The notes under the pieces are model-generated. The model was not told where the DNA came from. It saw only the letters and a list, made by a program, of their open reading frames with translations, and made no database searches. A program made the translations under genes and the position numbers. From positions 9,289,402-9,353,401 of the forward strand of contig OX387183.1 in NCBI GenBank assembly GCA_947561395.2: a stretch of DNA of 64,000 nucleotides, read 5' to 3'. This document shows, in pieces, positions 52,825-63,510 of the stretch (within the stretch, counting starts at the first letter, position 1; every line of letters starts with the position of its first letter). This DNA comes from Buxus sempervirens. Lineage: Eukaryota > Streptophyta > Magnoliopsida > Buxales > Buxaceae.

Positions 52825-53984
52825 TGTAAGGATTATTTTGTATTCACTTTATTCCGTGTCAAAAAGGTCTTATTAAAGTGGTCAAAGTATTTGGGATAGT
52901 TATAGGTATTGCGGTTCAAACGGGGTTAAGGTCGGAGTAAAATTGATAAAGTTACGACCAACGTTCGATGAACGTTCGCCGACCGTTTGACCGTTGGTGA
53001 CACACAGAGAAACCCGAGAGCAGCGTTCGCCCTACGTTCGCTGACCGTTCGACTGTTGGAGTTCCACAGAGAAACCCGAGAGCAGCGTTAGCCATACGTT
53101 CGCTGACCGTTCGACCGTTGGAGTTCCACAGAGAAACTCGAGAGCAACGTTCGCCATACGCTCGCTAACCGTTCGATCATTGGAGTTCCTCAGAGAAACC
53201 CGAGAGCAGCGTTTGCCATACGTTCGCTGACCGTTCGAATGAGAAGAGGAAAAGTGAGTTTTGTATTGAACATTCGAGCCGCGCTCATTGAGCGTTCGAA
53301 CGTTCATTAACAAACTTCAGTTTTAGAAGTCCAATCTTTTCAGATTTGTTTCCTTTTCCACTTCTACCTTCTCCTAATCTATATAAAGAGTGTCTAGACT
53401 ATTGTGAGGGTTACCCAAGACGTTTTAGAGAACCCTAAAAACGTGTGTGTGAGCAAGAGACCTTCTTCCTCTTCCTTCTCCTTCCTTGAGCCATCAAAAA
53501 CCTTTCTTCATCTTTCTTTTCTACCTTGGAGTTCCGGGTTGGAGATTTGCTTGTGGGAGTTCCTACGGTTGCTGAGCGAGTTCGTTTGGCGCTTCACTAA
53601 GAAGATATTCAGAGCTCTGGATCGTTGCAAGGATGCAAATCTGAAGAGTTCTTCAGATATTTACATTATGAGTCAGAGTCAGTATTGGGTCGTCTGAACC
53701 ACTATTGTGAGTCTTCTTCTTATAGTGATTTTCAGAGGTGGCACATTGTCGCCCAGAGGGTTTTTCTCTTTGAGAGTTCTCTTGGAGTTTTCCCTTCGTC
53801 ACCAAAATTGCTTGTGTTGTCTCTTCGTTATTTTGCAATTTTGTGTGATGGATTGTTAATTGCTCAGACTTGTGCATGCCTATTAATTAAGAACTTGTTT
53901 TTAATTGATAGAAATTTTATTCCGCAATCGGTTTCACCTATTCACCCCCCTCTAGGTGATATAGAGTCTAAACTGTGTTTTTCA
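52825..53984 (+). mobile_element. Solo LTR, Copia-type, 1.16 kb
   Basis: Starts TGTAAGGATTATTTTG and ends GTGTTTTTCA, with the 5-bp duplication TGGAT (52820-52824 and 53985-53989). A TATA-like TCTATATAAAGAG at about 53379 precedes the presumed R region. CCTATTCACCCCCCTCTAGG near 53936 is a sequence I know from the ends of plant Copia (SIRE-type) LTRs. It sits just after the 3' end of the small membrane-protein gene. The frames inside it are not genes. Confidence 0.88.
52960..53255 (+). repeat. 62-bp tandem repeat in the LTR, GTTCG-rich
   Basis: About 4.5 units, each with CAGAGAAACCCGAGAGCAGC, TTCGCCATACGTTCGCTGAC and CGTTCGACCGTTGGAGTTC. The anchor CAGAGAAAC occurs at about 53004, 53066, 53128 and 53190, a strict 62-bp spacing. 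The CGTTCG/CGAACG words are partly self-complementary. Its location in the U3 part of the LTR fits an enhancer-type array. Confidence 0.9.
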
Positions 53985-53989
53985 TGGAT

Positions 53990-54254
53990 GAAGAAGCAAA
54001 TCTGAATAATTGCCATTAGGCGTTGTGAACGTTGTCATATGTTTATTTCCCAATCTAATTCTATGTCTGTAAATCTTGAGTTCTGTTTGAAACTTGGGTT
54101 TTCTTTTATCTTTATTCTACACCTTTTCACTCTCAGAAGAGATTTAAAGGGGAAGAAGAAGAAACAACCTGTGAAGCTATACAATCTGCAGCAAGGCTAT
54201 AATTGGCCAGTTAAAATTAAGAAATTTCATCCTGTGTATTGACTTTGAATTTTT
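53990..54254. other. Short spacer before LINE D
   Basis: AT-rich host sequence between the solo LTR and the inverted part of LINE D. A 67-codon frame at 54039-54242 has no recognisable domain. Confidence 0.4.
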
Positions 54255-56060
54255 ATTACAAGGCCAAAGGCTTTAGGAAATTTTTTCTGCAGACAATACA
54301 TCCCAGGAAGTGGAGGCAAAGCCTGAAATTGTTCTCTTTGAGTTGAGGAGGTAGATGGTATTCCTTATTTCTTCCTCATCTACAAATCTAATTAAATCAA
54401 GTTTATCATCTTCACTGACAACATTTCCTATAAATCTCACTTCCTGATTATCCTCTAGGTGTTGGTCATCTTGGTAGACTTCCGAGAAGTGGTTGATAAA
54501 GCATTTTTCAATTTCCTCAATATCAGTGATGCTTTCATTGTTTTCATCCTTAATAGTTACAATTTTATTCCTCTGTCTACGGGCCATGGTAGTGACATGA
54601 AAAAACTTGGTATTAATGACACCCTCATTAAGCCACTTGCACCTTGATTTCTGAGCCCACAAAGTCTCTTGTTGTTTAAGAACATGGAAATATTTAGTTC
54701 TAAGGTTCTGTTCTAGAGCATTAAGGGTGGGCTCATTGGAGTTTTCACTTCTACTCTGGACATCTTTCAGTTGATGGAACAGACTAGTAGCTTTGGTATG
54801 GAGGTTCCCTATATGATCTTTGTTCCATTTTTTAAACCTTTTCCCCAACCTTTGAAGCTTATCATTTAGGGTATTCAAGCCCACCCAGAATTTTCTTTGT
54901 TCCATTCTGACTCAATCACCTGATTACACTCTTGTTCCTCCATCCAAAAAAATTCAAAACTAAAAGGTTTTTCGTTCAAAGGTTTAGGAGGATTGGTCTT
55001 GATAATCATGGGACTATGAACAGACCCCAATATCGGCTCTTGGATGACCACTATGTTAGGCTTTTTCAAAAACCATTCAGAGTTACGAAATGCCCTATCC
55101 AATCTTTCTCGGATTCTACCAAGCCCCACTCTCCCATTATCCCAAGTGAAATTTAACCCTTTCGGGTGGAGCTCCATAAGATCACAATCATTAACCATAA
55201 CATGAAAGAATTCAGATTGAGAAATTCTAATGCTTTTACCTCCCTTTTTTTCCTTGTTGGAGATGACAGTGTTGAAGTTACCCATCATAATCCACGGTTT
55301 CAATTGGGACTCTGCTATGCTTTTTATTTGGCTCCATTGTTGTCTCTGAATGGTGAATATGTGGCTGGCGTGTATGAAAGTGATGCATACCTCCCTTTGT
55401 GATCCCTCATAGAGTCTTAGGTGAACCATCCACGAATTATGCTGCACAACTTCTAAGTGTACAGAGTCATCTCACAATAACCAGAAACCACCTAAAAGGC
55501 CTTGGGAAGCAATCCAAAAAAAGTTAGTGAAACCAAATTTCCTAATACTTTTCTCTGAGATTTTGTCGGAAGCCATTGTCTTAGATAGCAGTATTAGGTT
55601 GGGCTTAAGATTCCTAGACAGGAACCTAAGGTACTGTTTGGTCGAGGGGCGCCCAATTCCCCGACAATTCCATGCTAGAATGTTCATGGAGGGAAGTTTT
55701 TGTGCTTGAAGGCACAGCTAGACTGGGGCTCAAAAAAACCAAGAGTGCTTTTTGAAGAATTTTGCCAAACCTGATTTACCTGACTTTCTTCTGTTCTCTG
55801 GTCCTTACCAGAGCTTTCACTTACACAATTGAGTTTTCTCTTCTTTTCAACTGCCACTTCCTCCTTCCCCTTTATCTGCATTCCGGGCTGTCTGCAACTA
55901 GTTGATCCTTTTGTTGAAGATTTTTTGTTATGCCTGCTCTTCCTTTCCCTATTTTGGTTTGGTTGCTTCTGGGTAGAGATAAAGTTTCCGATTGGCATAT
56001 GGTTTAAAGATAAGTGGGGGCCTGAGGTAACGGTAATACAAGTTGGGTTGGGCTGATAGT
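54255..56060 (-). mobile_element. LINE D, inverted 5' part: ORF1 end and endonuclease
   Basis: Minus strand, 5' to 3': ORF1 C-terminus (RKSRHNKKSSTKGS ... CAFKHKNFPP, 55998-55684), the endonuclease start MNILAWNCRGIGRPSTKQYL (55687), GNFNTVISNKEKKGG, LNFTWDNGRVGLGRIRERLD, then the linker LWAQKSRCKWLNEGVINTKF and KCFINHFSEVYQDD, ending near EEEIRNTIYLL at about 54345-54310. ORF1 and ORF2 overlap slightly at 55684-55687. The point at which it stops is the point at which the sense part at 56100 begins, as expected if both come from one LINE insertion. Confidence 0.85.
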
Positions 56061-57492
56061 TCCTTCCTCCAAACTGAAAAAAATTTGCTAAGAGATCTGG
56101 GCCTTTGATTTGTCAACCAAATGGGACTTAGGAAAAGTCCGGGTCCCGATGGATTCCAAGGGTTATTCTACCAGGAATATTGGATTATTGTTGGGCCTGG
56201 AATTGTCTCTATGGTTACAAAATTTTTCTGTTTTGGGCACCTGGAATCTGGAATTAATCATACTTTCATCACTTTGATTCCAAAAATTGACCAACCAAAT
56301 AGGACAAGTGATTATAGACCAATTAGCCTTTGTAACTTTTGTTACAAAATCATCTCTAGAATAACGATGAGTAGGATGAGACCCCTTCTGAGTAAACTGA
56401 TAGCACCTAACCAAAGTGCTTTTATTGCAAAGAGGTCCATCCATGATAATATCATTTTGGCAAATGATATTCTTCATCATATCTAAAGGAAAAAAACTAG
56501 TAAATCTGGGGGATTTGCACTCAAAGTGGACTTAACAAAAGCATATGATAGGCTCAAGTGGAGTGTGATCAAGAAGGCATTGGTTGCTGCTGGGTTCAGC
56601 CAACATTGGATTTTTCTCATAATGCAGTGTATATCAACAGTTACATATTTAGTCTTAGTGAATGGTTCTCCGGTGGGATGCATTAAACCAACAAGGGGTA
56701 TAAGGCAGGGAGATCCCCTATCTACCTACCTTTTCATCATTACCCAGCAAATAGGCCATGCATGATGCTGAAATCAATGGCACAATGAAAGGAATTCAGA
56801 TCTGCAGGAGAAGTCCGACAGTGACACACCTAATGTTTGTGGACGATCTACTACTATTTGGCAAAGCAACCATCAAGGAAGGTATGGAATCTCTTAAAAT
56901 TTTGTCTAGTTTCTGTAATGTGGCTGGCCATGATATTAATCTGAAAAAAACTGAATTGGTGATGAGCCCTTGCATTAAAGGTCAAGCTAGGGGAAGGCTT
57001 AGCCGTATTTTTGGAATTAAAGCCAAAAGCAAATTCCAGAAATACCTAGGAATTCCCCTACCAAATGGGAGGATTACCACTGCTTTATTCAATGATTTAA
57101 TTCAAAGAGTTAAAAAGAGACTTGTTGCTTGGAAAGCCCAATTGCTTACTCAAGCGGGCAAGACAACCTTGATCAATTCTGTGATCAGTGGTATGCCCCT
57201 CACCAAATGGCTTGTATGAAAATGCCTCAAAAAGCAATTGAGATGATTAATTGAGAAAGAATCTAGGAGCTTCCTTTGGGCTAAGCCTAATAAGGACAGA
57301 CCCTTCCACACCATAAGTTGGGAGAAGATTTGTAAGCCTAAAGAGGCAGGTGGGCTAAATGTTAAGAACTTAAAACACTTCAATTTAGCTCTCCTTGCCA
57401 AACGTGCATGGGCTTTAACAGTTGAAGAAGATAGCTTATGGGTCAGAATTTTTAAAACTAAATACTTTCATGACAAAAGTTTTCTGGAGAGT

Positions 57493-59295
57493 TGTGAGAC
57501 ATGGGAAAAATCAATTCAATGACTTCCTAATCATCACACGGGATTAGTTAAAAACACAGAGTCGCCACCATTCTGTTTAGGTGTGAATGGACACGAAAGT
57601 ATCAAATAAGCACAAAAAGGCAAATTTAGGGTAAAAATAACCCTATTAAAAAAAACCAGAGATGGGTAAGGGGATTAGGTTATGAATAGGGGAAGGTGTT
57701 AGGCACCCCTATTCATCCACACAAGGTGGTTGCCAAGTATTGTTCATGTTAAAATAAAGGAAAAAGGCTTGCTATAAAAGATCATGAAAAATCACAAAAG
57801 GACAAAAGTGTATGGTTTTTTTATACGAATAGCCTGATTGATCCAGAACTTTCAAATATGATCATATCATTCCTAGGGTTTCATGATTAAAATAAAATTG
57901 AGATAAAATCAAATAAAACCAATCTAAAGTGAAAACTTCAAAAATCTGGCTTTAAGTTAAATTCTAAAGATCTAGAAAAATATGATTTTTATAAAATATT
58001 GCAGAATTGAACTTGAACAGTCCAGGACATAGATATAGCCCAAATTTCACATTAAATCAAGAAATCAAGACAAAAAATACCCACGTTGATGAAGAACATC
58101 AAAAGGGGAGAACTTAGATCGTAGGGTCTTCTCTCAATAATGAAAAAAGGATTCAAAAAACACATCATGAAACCCTAGAAGTTACTTTCAGGCTTCTGAA
58201 TCCAGATCTACCATATTGATCATGATAGATCCAGGATCTTAGCCTAATATCACAAAAATCACGAAAACAGTGCTGTAGGTGCAAAAGTGTGAAAAATCCA
58301 AATTTTAGAAAAAAGTGGGGATTTCATGCTATAAACATCATGGATTCATATGATTCATTCAGATTCAACATAAAAATATTAAAACATGAACAGGATATTC
58401 AAAGCAGCCACATCTCACAGATTAGAGCACATGGGGTCTACCCTACGGATCCACCTGTTCTCTTTTCCCCTAGCTCTCTCTTCACGTTTTACGGCTAGAG
58501 AGACTCTTGAGGTACTTGGAGACAAGTTTGGGTATACAAACACAATCAAAGGCCTTATTCTATGAAAAAGGAGAAAAACAGATATGGGGTTCTATTCTAG
58601 GGATCCACCTGTTCCCCTTTTCCCCTAGCTCTCTCTTCATGTTTTACGGCTAGAGAGACTCTTGAGGTACTTAGAGGCAGGTTTAGGAATACAAGATAAA
58701 AAGAGGCCTTATTCTACAGCAATGGAGAAGATCCTATTACTTCTAGAATTGAAAATAGAAAATAACAGGGAAAAGGGACTTACCTGGATTAAGCAAGCAA
58801 AGCAACAGGGATTCCTCTCTTCTCTTGGAGCTCCTTGGACTTCAAAATTTCGTGGCCCTTTGCTTAAGGATCTCACCTCTATTTATAAGCAAACCCAGGG
58901 GTATGGCTGGTCCAGAAGGATATACCAGGATCTCCCCAGATTGGGTTAAAAATAAGGATAATGCTCATCCATGGCCAACAAGGATATTTCAAACGAATAA
59001 AAGAGATAATTCGCTCATTTAAAGAGATATTAGATTGAAGATAAAGCTCATAAATCGAGAAAGGATAAAATTCGCACAAATCTAATACGCCCATAAATGT
59101 ATTGCGGGTAAGTGGTGTCCGTATTTGCATTACGGGCGCTGCGTACTCGTATACAAATTTCGGGTGCGGTCAGCCCGTAGATACAATACGGGCAATGCTT
59201 AAATTATTGAATTTTATGCATTTTGGCCTGTTTTAAATCCCAATTACATGTTTTCATTATTTTCTCATTTTGTAGTGCAATTTGGGGTGTCTACA
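57493..59295 (+). mobile_element. Solo LTR in LINE D, same family as 11471-14232
   Basis: Starts TGTGAGACATGGGAAAAATC and ends TTTGGGGTGTCTACA, with the 5-bp duplication AGAGT (57488-57492 and 59296-59300). Excision restores the LINE D region between WVRIFKTKYFHDKSFLES and SETKSADSQAWKQFHEIQH. It shares GAGTCGCCACCATTCTG, GGGGAAGGTGTTAGGCACCC and the CACGTTTTACGGCTAG block with the copy in LINE A. It is shorter (1.80 versus 2.76 kb). Confidence 0.92.
58430..58720 (+). repeat. Tandem duplication, about 154-bp unit, in the LTR
   Basis: Two copies with GGATCCACCTGTTC(T/C)C, TTTTCCCCTAGCTCTCTCTT and TTTTACGGCTAGAGAGACTC, starting near 58430 and 58584. Only one such block is present in the related LTR at 13060-13145. 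Confidence 0.85.
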
Positions 59296-59915
59296 AGAGT
59301 GAAACAAAAAGTGCAGACTCACAAGCTTGGAAGCAGTTTCATGAGATACAGCATATCATCAAAGAAGGTATGGGTTGGAAAATTGCAAATGGTGAATCAA
59401 TTCCCATTGAAGACACTAGTTGGATTCCTGGCAACACCCAAGAATGTGCCCCAAATTTAAATGGCCTTGATCATATCAAAATTGTTGCTGATCTTATTAT
59501 ACCAAACACTAACCTGTTGGACATGAACATCATCAAAAGAATATGGTTTGAAGAAATAGTTGAATCCATTCGAACCATACAAATTAGTCTCAGCAGAGAA
59601 AAGGACGAAATCATTTGGAAGGTAGGTATAAAAGGTAATTTCACTGTTGCTACTGCTTATGATATTATTTCTAAGAATAGTGAATTGATTACTAACAACC
59701 TATGGAAAAGATTATGGAAATTGCCTTGTCCACAGAAAATTAGGTTCTTTATTTGGAAGACAATGAAAAATGGTTTACCAACAAATGACATTTTTCATAA
59801 GAAGCTTGGAACTCAGGTGCAAGACTGTGTTCTTTGTAATGGATGTCTGGAAATTGCTCTTCATTTGTTCACCGAATGCTCTTTAATTAGAGCAATCTGG
59901 TTTACAACATTGGGG

Positions 59916-59935
59916 AGGGGGGGGGGGGGGGGGGT
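59916..59935 (+). repeat. Poly-G run
   Basis: An almost pure G tract (GGGGAGG followed by about 20 G) inside the zf-RVT part of LINE D. It breaks the frame. Its exact length is uncertain, because such tracts are hard to sequence. Confidence 0.8.
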
Positions 59936-60635
59936 TTAATGGATAGACTGGAACCACATGATAACATCAAGGAGTGGTGGTTTGATAGATTAAAAGAACT
60001 AGATAAAGATGGTGAAACAGGTGCTCCGTGGGCTAATGCATGTTGGATTATATGGAAAAGGAGAAATTAGGTACTATTCGAGGGAGGAAAAATTGATATA
60101 TACTTAGACATCTCTATTTTCAATGCCTTGCAGGAGGATTCAAGGATTTTAAAAGCAAAGGAAAGTGGAGGACGTGAGAAGAGGACAAAAATTGTTAGAT
60201 GGAGCAGACTAAGCGGGAGTAATGCAAAGATTAATGTTGATGGTGCCACATGCGGCAATCATGGGAGAGCATCTTGTAAGCACCTCTCTAAAAAGCCAGA
60301 AAGCAGAACCCTAAAAGACAGGTCAAAACCCTAAGGAGCAGAAGATGACTTTTTACCCGAGCCCGACTTGATTGCCATACCCTATCCCAATGGATAAAGA
60401 ATCCCGACACGGTTACAACGAAATCAAGTTTGCATGAATCAGAGTTCGGATGGAGAAGATATGAGCAAAACAACTCCAAGGGCAAAATGGTAATTAAGCA
60501 CAGAATGACCTGTCGCTTGGCAAGTGTGCGGGCCTCACATGATAAATGGAAAATTTAAGGGCTAAAAGGCAGAAACCTGATTCGTCCCGAGTGGGCAGCT
60601 GAGTCACCTTAGCCTAGGGATGAGTATTGGGCCGT

Positions 60636-60860
60636 GCTGGCCCAAGCACGGCACGGCCCAGCCCGCCAGCGGCCCGGCACGCCCACTGGGGCGTGCCGTG
60701 CCGGGCCTAGGGCCCTAGGGGCACGGCTCGCCAAGGCACGCTGGTGCCCGCGGGCCACCTGTGCCCAATCGGGCTAGCCCGTTCGCCCAGGCTGGCTGGC
60801 CCACTGGGCCGGCCCCAACGGCAGGCACGCTGGCCGGCCCACCGAGCGGCCCGCCACAAA
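60636..60860. repeat. GC-rich subterminal repeats of the hAT element, left
   Basis: Many copies of GGCACG, CGTGCC and GGCCCG in both orientations, including GGGGCGTGCCGTGCCGGGCC. Transposases of this superfamily bind such subterminal repeats. The mirrored block is at 63841-64000. Confidence 0.85.
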
Positions 60861-60869
60861 GCTAGCAGC

Positions 60870-61441
60870 GGCTAGCTCTCTTTTCCCTCTATAAAAGTGG
60901 CTTTTAGCCACTTTTATGCCCATTTTACCCCCCCCCCCCTCCCAACAGCCATATAACAGTTATATTGGGGGGGCTATAGTTGTAATTGATGATTAAAAGA
61001 CCTTTTCTACCCTTCCAACTGTAAAATAACAGTCATATTGAAGGGTAGAGGTGGTAAAAAGCCACTTTTAATTTTCTATAAATAGCCACTCCCTTTCCCA
61101 CTCCAAACCACACCTCTTCTACAATCTCCTACTCTCTTCTAATTGATTATCAAATAGTTTCTTTGCTTTAATTGTTGTAATTGGAAATTGGTGATACTTG
61201 ATCTCTTCTAATTGTTCAAGCATCAGAAGTGGGAAATCGGACTCTGGAGGTTGAAGGCTTCAATTGCAAAGTTCAAGATTCATTCTAAAGAGTTATTCTT
61301 CTATTTAATTTTCCGATTTTAAAATTAGTATAAATATTATTATTATAAGTAAGTCTCTCCTTCTACTTTTCTTATAGATTAATATCACCAAATATTTATT
61401 ATAATATTATTTATTAAGAATTTGTTTTCCAAAAATTTGAT
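60870..61441 (+). promoter_or_regulatory. Upstream region and leader of the hAT transposase
   Basis: AT-rich sequence with TATAAAAG near 60891 and again CTATAAATAGCC near 61075, the latter a good TATA context for transcription into the transposase frame. A short inverted pair (AAGTGGCTTTTAGCCACTTT, about 60894-60915) and a C-run at 60930 are present. About 360 bp remain between the TATA box and the start, compatible with an intron-containing leader. Confidence 0.5.
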
Positions 61442-63510
61442 AATGGACCATAGGCATCATATTTTTTTTGACACTGAAGAAAGGGAATATCTTAGACCCT
61501 TTTCTGACCCAACATTTTTTGATGATATAACCCAACCCCAATATAATGACCCTCCCATCCAAGATCTTGAAACTGAATTGCCTTTGCAAGATATGGGATC
61601 GTCTTCCCTACCACCTAGGAGCACCAAGAGGAGTAGAACCTCCGGTGTTTGGCTCAATTTTACAATTGAAAATGTAGGGAGTGAAGAGAGGGCAGTGTGT
61701 AACCATTGCAAAAAAAATTTTAGTTGTAAAGGAAAAGGTGATACATGCCACTTGTAACGGCATTTGCAGAAATGCCTTCCAAAACATGGCCAAATTGACC
61801 CTAGGCAAACCCAAATTTCTACTAGTAGTGTTACTATGAGTAATTTTGTTTTTAATCAAGAAGAAACTAGGCTTGAAATAGTAAAGTGGGTAATTCAAGA
61901 AGAATTACCCTTTAGATTAATAGATTCTAAAAGATTTAACCGTTTAATAACTAAATATTTAGTACCATAATTTAAACCTTTTTCACGCCACACTTTAAGA
62001 AAAGATGCTATAAAATTATATGTAAAAATGAAAACTGCATTAATAGAAACTTTTTCAAACAATACCTTTAAGATAGCTTTTACCTCAGATATTTGGACAA
62101 GTAGACAACAAATAAGTTATTTAGCTATAACTGCACATTATATTGATGAAAATTGAAATATGGAAAAAAGAATAATAACTTTTGAACCACTAGATGCTAG
62201 CCATACTGGACTAAATATATCAAATGCTATAAGTAGAAATCTAAGAAATTATAAAATACACAATAAAATAATGGCTTTAGCACTTGATAATGCAAGTGCT
62301 AATAATGTTGCAGTAGGAATATTAAGACAACAATTAAACTTAAATATAGATGGAAGTTTATTTCATGTTAAGTGTGCTTGTTACATCCTTAATTTAGTTG
62401 TACAAGATGGATTAAAAATTGTTCAACATCATTTAATAAATATTAGAGATGCAGTAAGATATATAAAAGAATCTAGCACAACTGCTAGAGAATTTAAATA
62501 TTATTGTGAAACTTTAGGAAAGCAATATAAAAAAATTACCCTAGATGTTGAACATAGGTGGAACTCAACATATTTAATGCTAGAAGCTGCACTAGGATTA
62601 AAACAAGAACTTGCAATATTTTATAAAACTAAAATGCCTGAATGTGAATTAGAGGATCTTGATTGGCAAATAGCCGAAATTTTAAGAGATTTTTTAAAAG
62701 TTTTTTTATGATGCAACAAGATATTTATCAGTGGTTTATTACGCAACATCCTCAAGTATTGTAACTTGTTTATATCAAATAAGTATTTGTTTTAAACAAT
62801 ATAAAAATGTACCCATTGCTAAGGAAATTATCCCTGCAATGGAAGATAAAATTTTAAAATATTGGCAAGAGATGCCAAATTTATATTGTTTAGCTACTAC
62901 AATGGACCCTAGGATTAAATTAGGAGTTGAAGACTTAATAGATGGAATAAATGAGAATATGAATTCTACTTTTCAAATAGATATACGTAAAATAAGAAAT
63001 CTATTAGAAAGACTTTTTTGTGAATACAATACTAGTAGTAGCATACAAGGTCATACACGAACCCAACAAACACTACTAGATAATTCCCCTTGGAATTTTT
63101 AAGTGGGAAAAGAAAGGTAAAACAACCAGGATCTAGTAGTGGGGGATCATCTGAATTAATGATTTATTTAGAAAGCCCCCCAATGAGTTTCAATACTATA
63201 GAAGAGCATAATGCTTTTAACATTTAGACATGGTGGAAGCAAAATCAGGTTAATTATCCTATGCTTTCCGCCATGGCACGTGATCTACTAACGGTTCTGG
63301 TTTCCACGGTTGCATCGGAATCAGCTTTTAGTGCAGGTGGACGCGCGAACTGTGGACGACTACAGGAGCAGATTAATGCCGGAGATGGTGCAAGTATGTG
63401 TCAGTCTTACAAATTGGTTAAGGGCGGAACTGAGAAATCAGGAATATGAAGATGATCAACTTGCTGGAGACTTTGATGATTTGAATATTGATTTTAGTCA
63501 ACCAGAGTAG
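61442..63510 (+). pseudogene. hAT transposase (RICESLEEPER-like), inactivated
   Basis: The start MDHRHHIFFDTEEREYLRPF is followed by a BED zinc finger (WLNFTIENVG, VCNHCKKNFS, then HL and, after a TAA stop at about 61756, RHLQKC). The catalytic core shows FTSDIWTSRQQISYLAITAH, LALDNASANN, HVKCACYILNLVVQDGL and DVEHRWNSTYLMLE. The C-terminal dimerisation block reads YPMLSAMARDLLTVLVSTVA and ESAFSAGGR, then VDDYRSRLMPEMVQVCVSL in the next frame. At least four stops (within the finger, near 61968, 62155 and 63226) and two frame changes make it inactive. The family call is firm. Confidence 0.92.

Larger units (their letters stand above)
56061..60274 (+). mobile_element. LINE D, sense 3' part: reverse transcriptase, zf-RVT, RNase H start
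   Basis: Plus strand: MGLRKSPGPDGFQGLFYQEY (56121), DYRPISLCNFCYKIISRITM, APNQSAFIAKRSIHDNIILA, a stop at about 56484, DLTKAYDRLKWSVIKKAL, GIRQGDPLSTYLFI and the catalytic THLMFVDDLLLFG (56830-56860). FQKYLGIPLPNGR and WKAQLLTQAGKTTLINS follow. It is interrupted by a solo LTR at 57493-59295. The zf-RVT part (QDCVLCNGCLEIALHLFTEC) ends in a poly-G run at about 59917. RNase H begins AKINVDGATCGNHGRAS and is cut at 60275 by another LTR. Confidence 0.9.

Noticed and set aside
53032-53313. Minus-strand frame with repeated Gly/Asn/Ser-rich units
   Set aside because: This is read-through of the 62-bp LTR tandem repeat, with no domain.
53404-54005. Two overlapping plus-strand frames after a TATA box
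   Set aside because: They lie in the presumed R-U5 part of a solo LTR, and the transcript would end within it.
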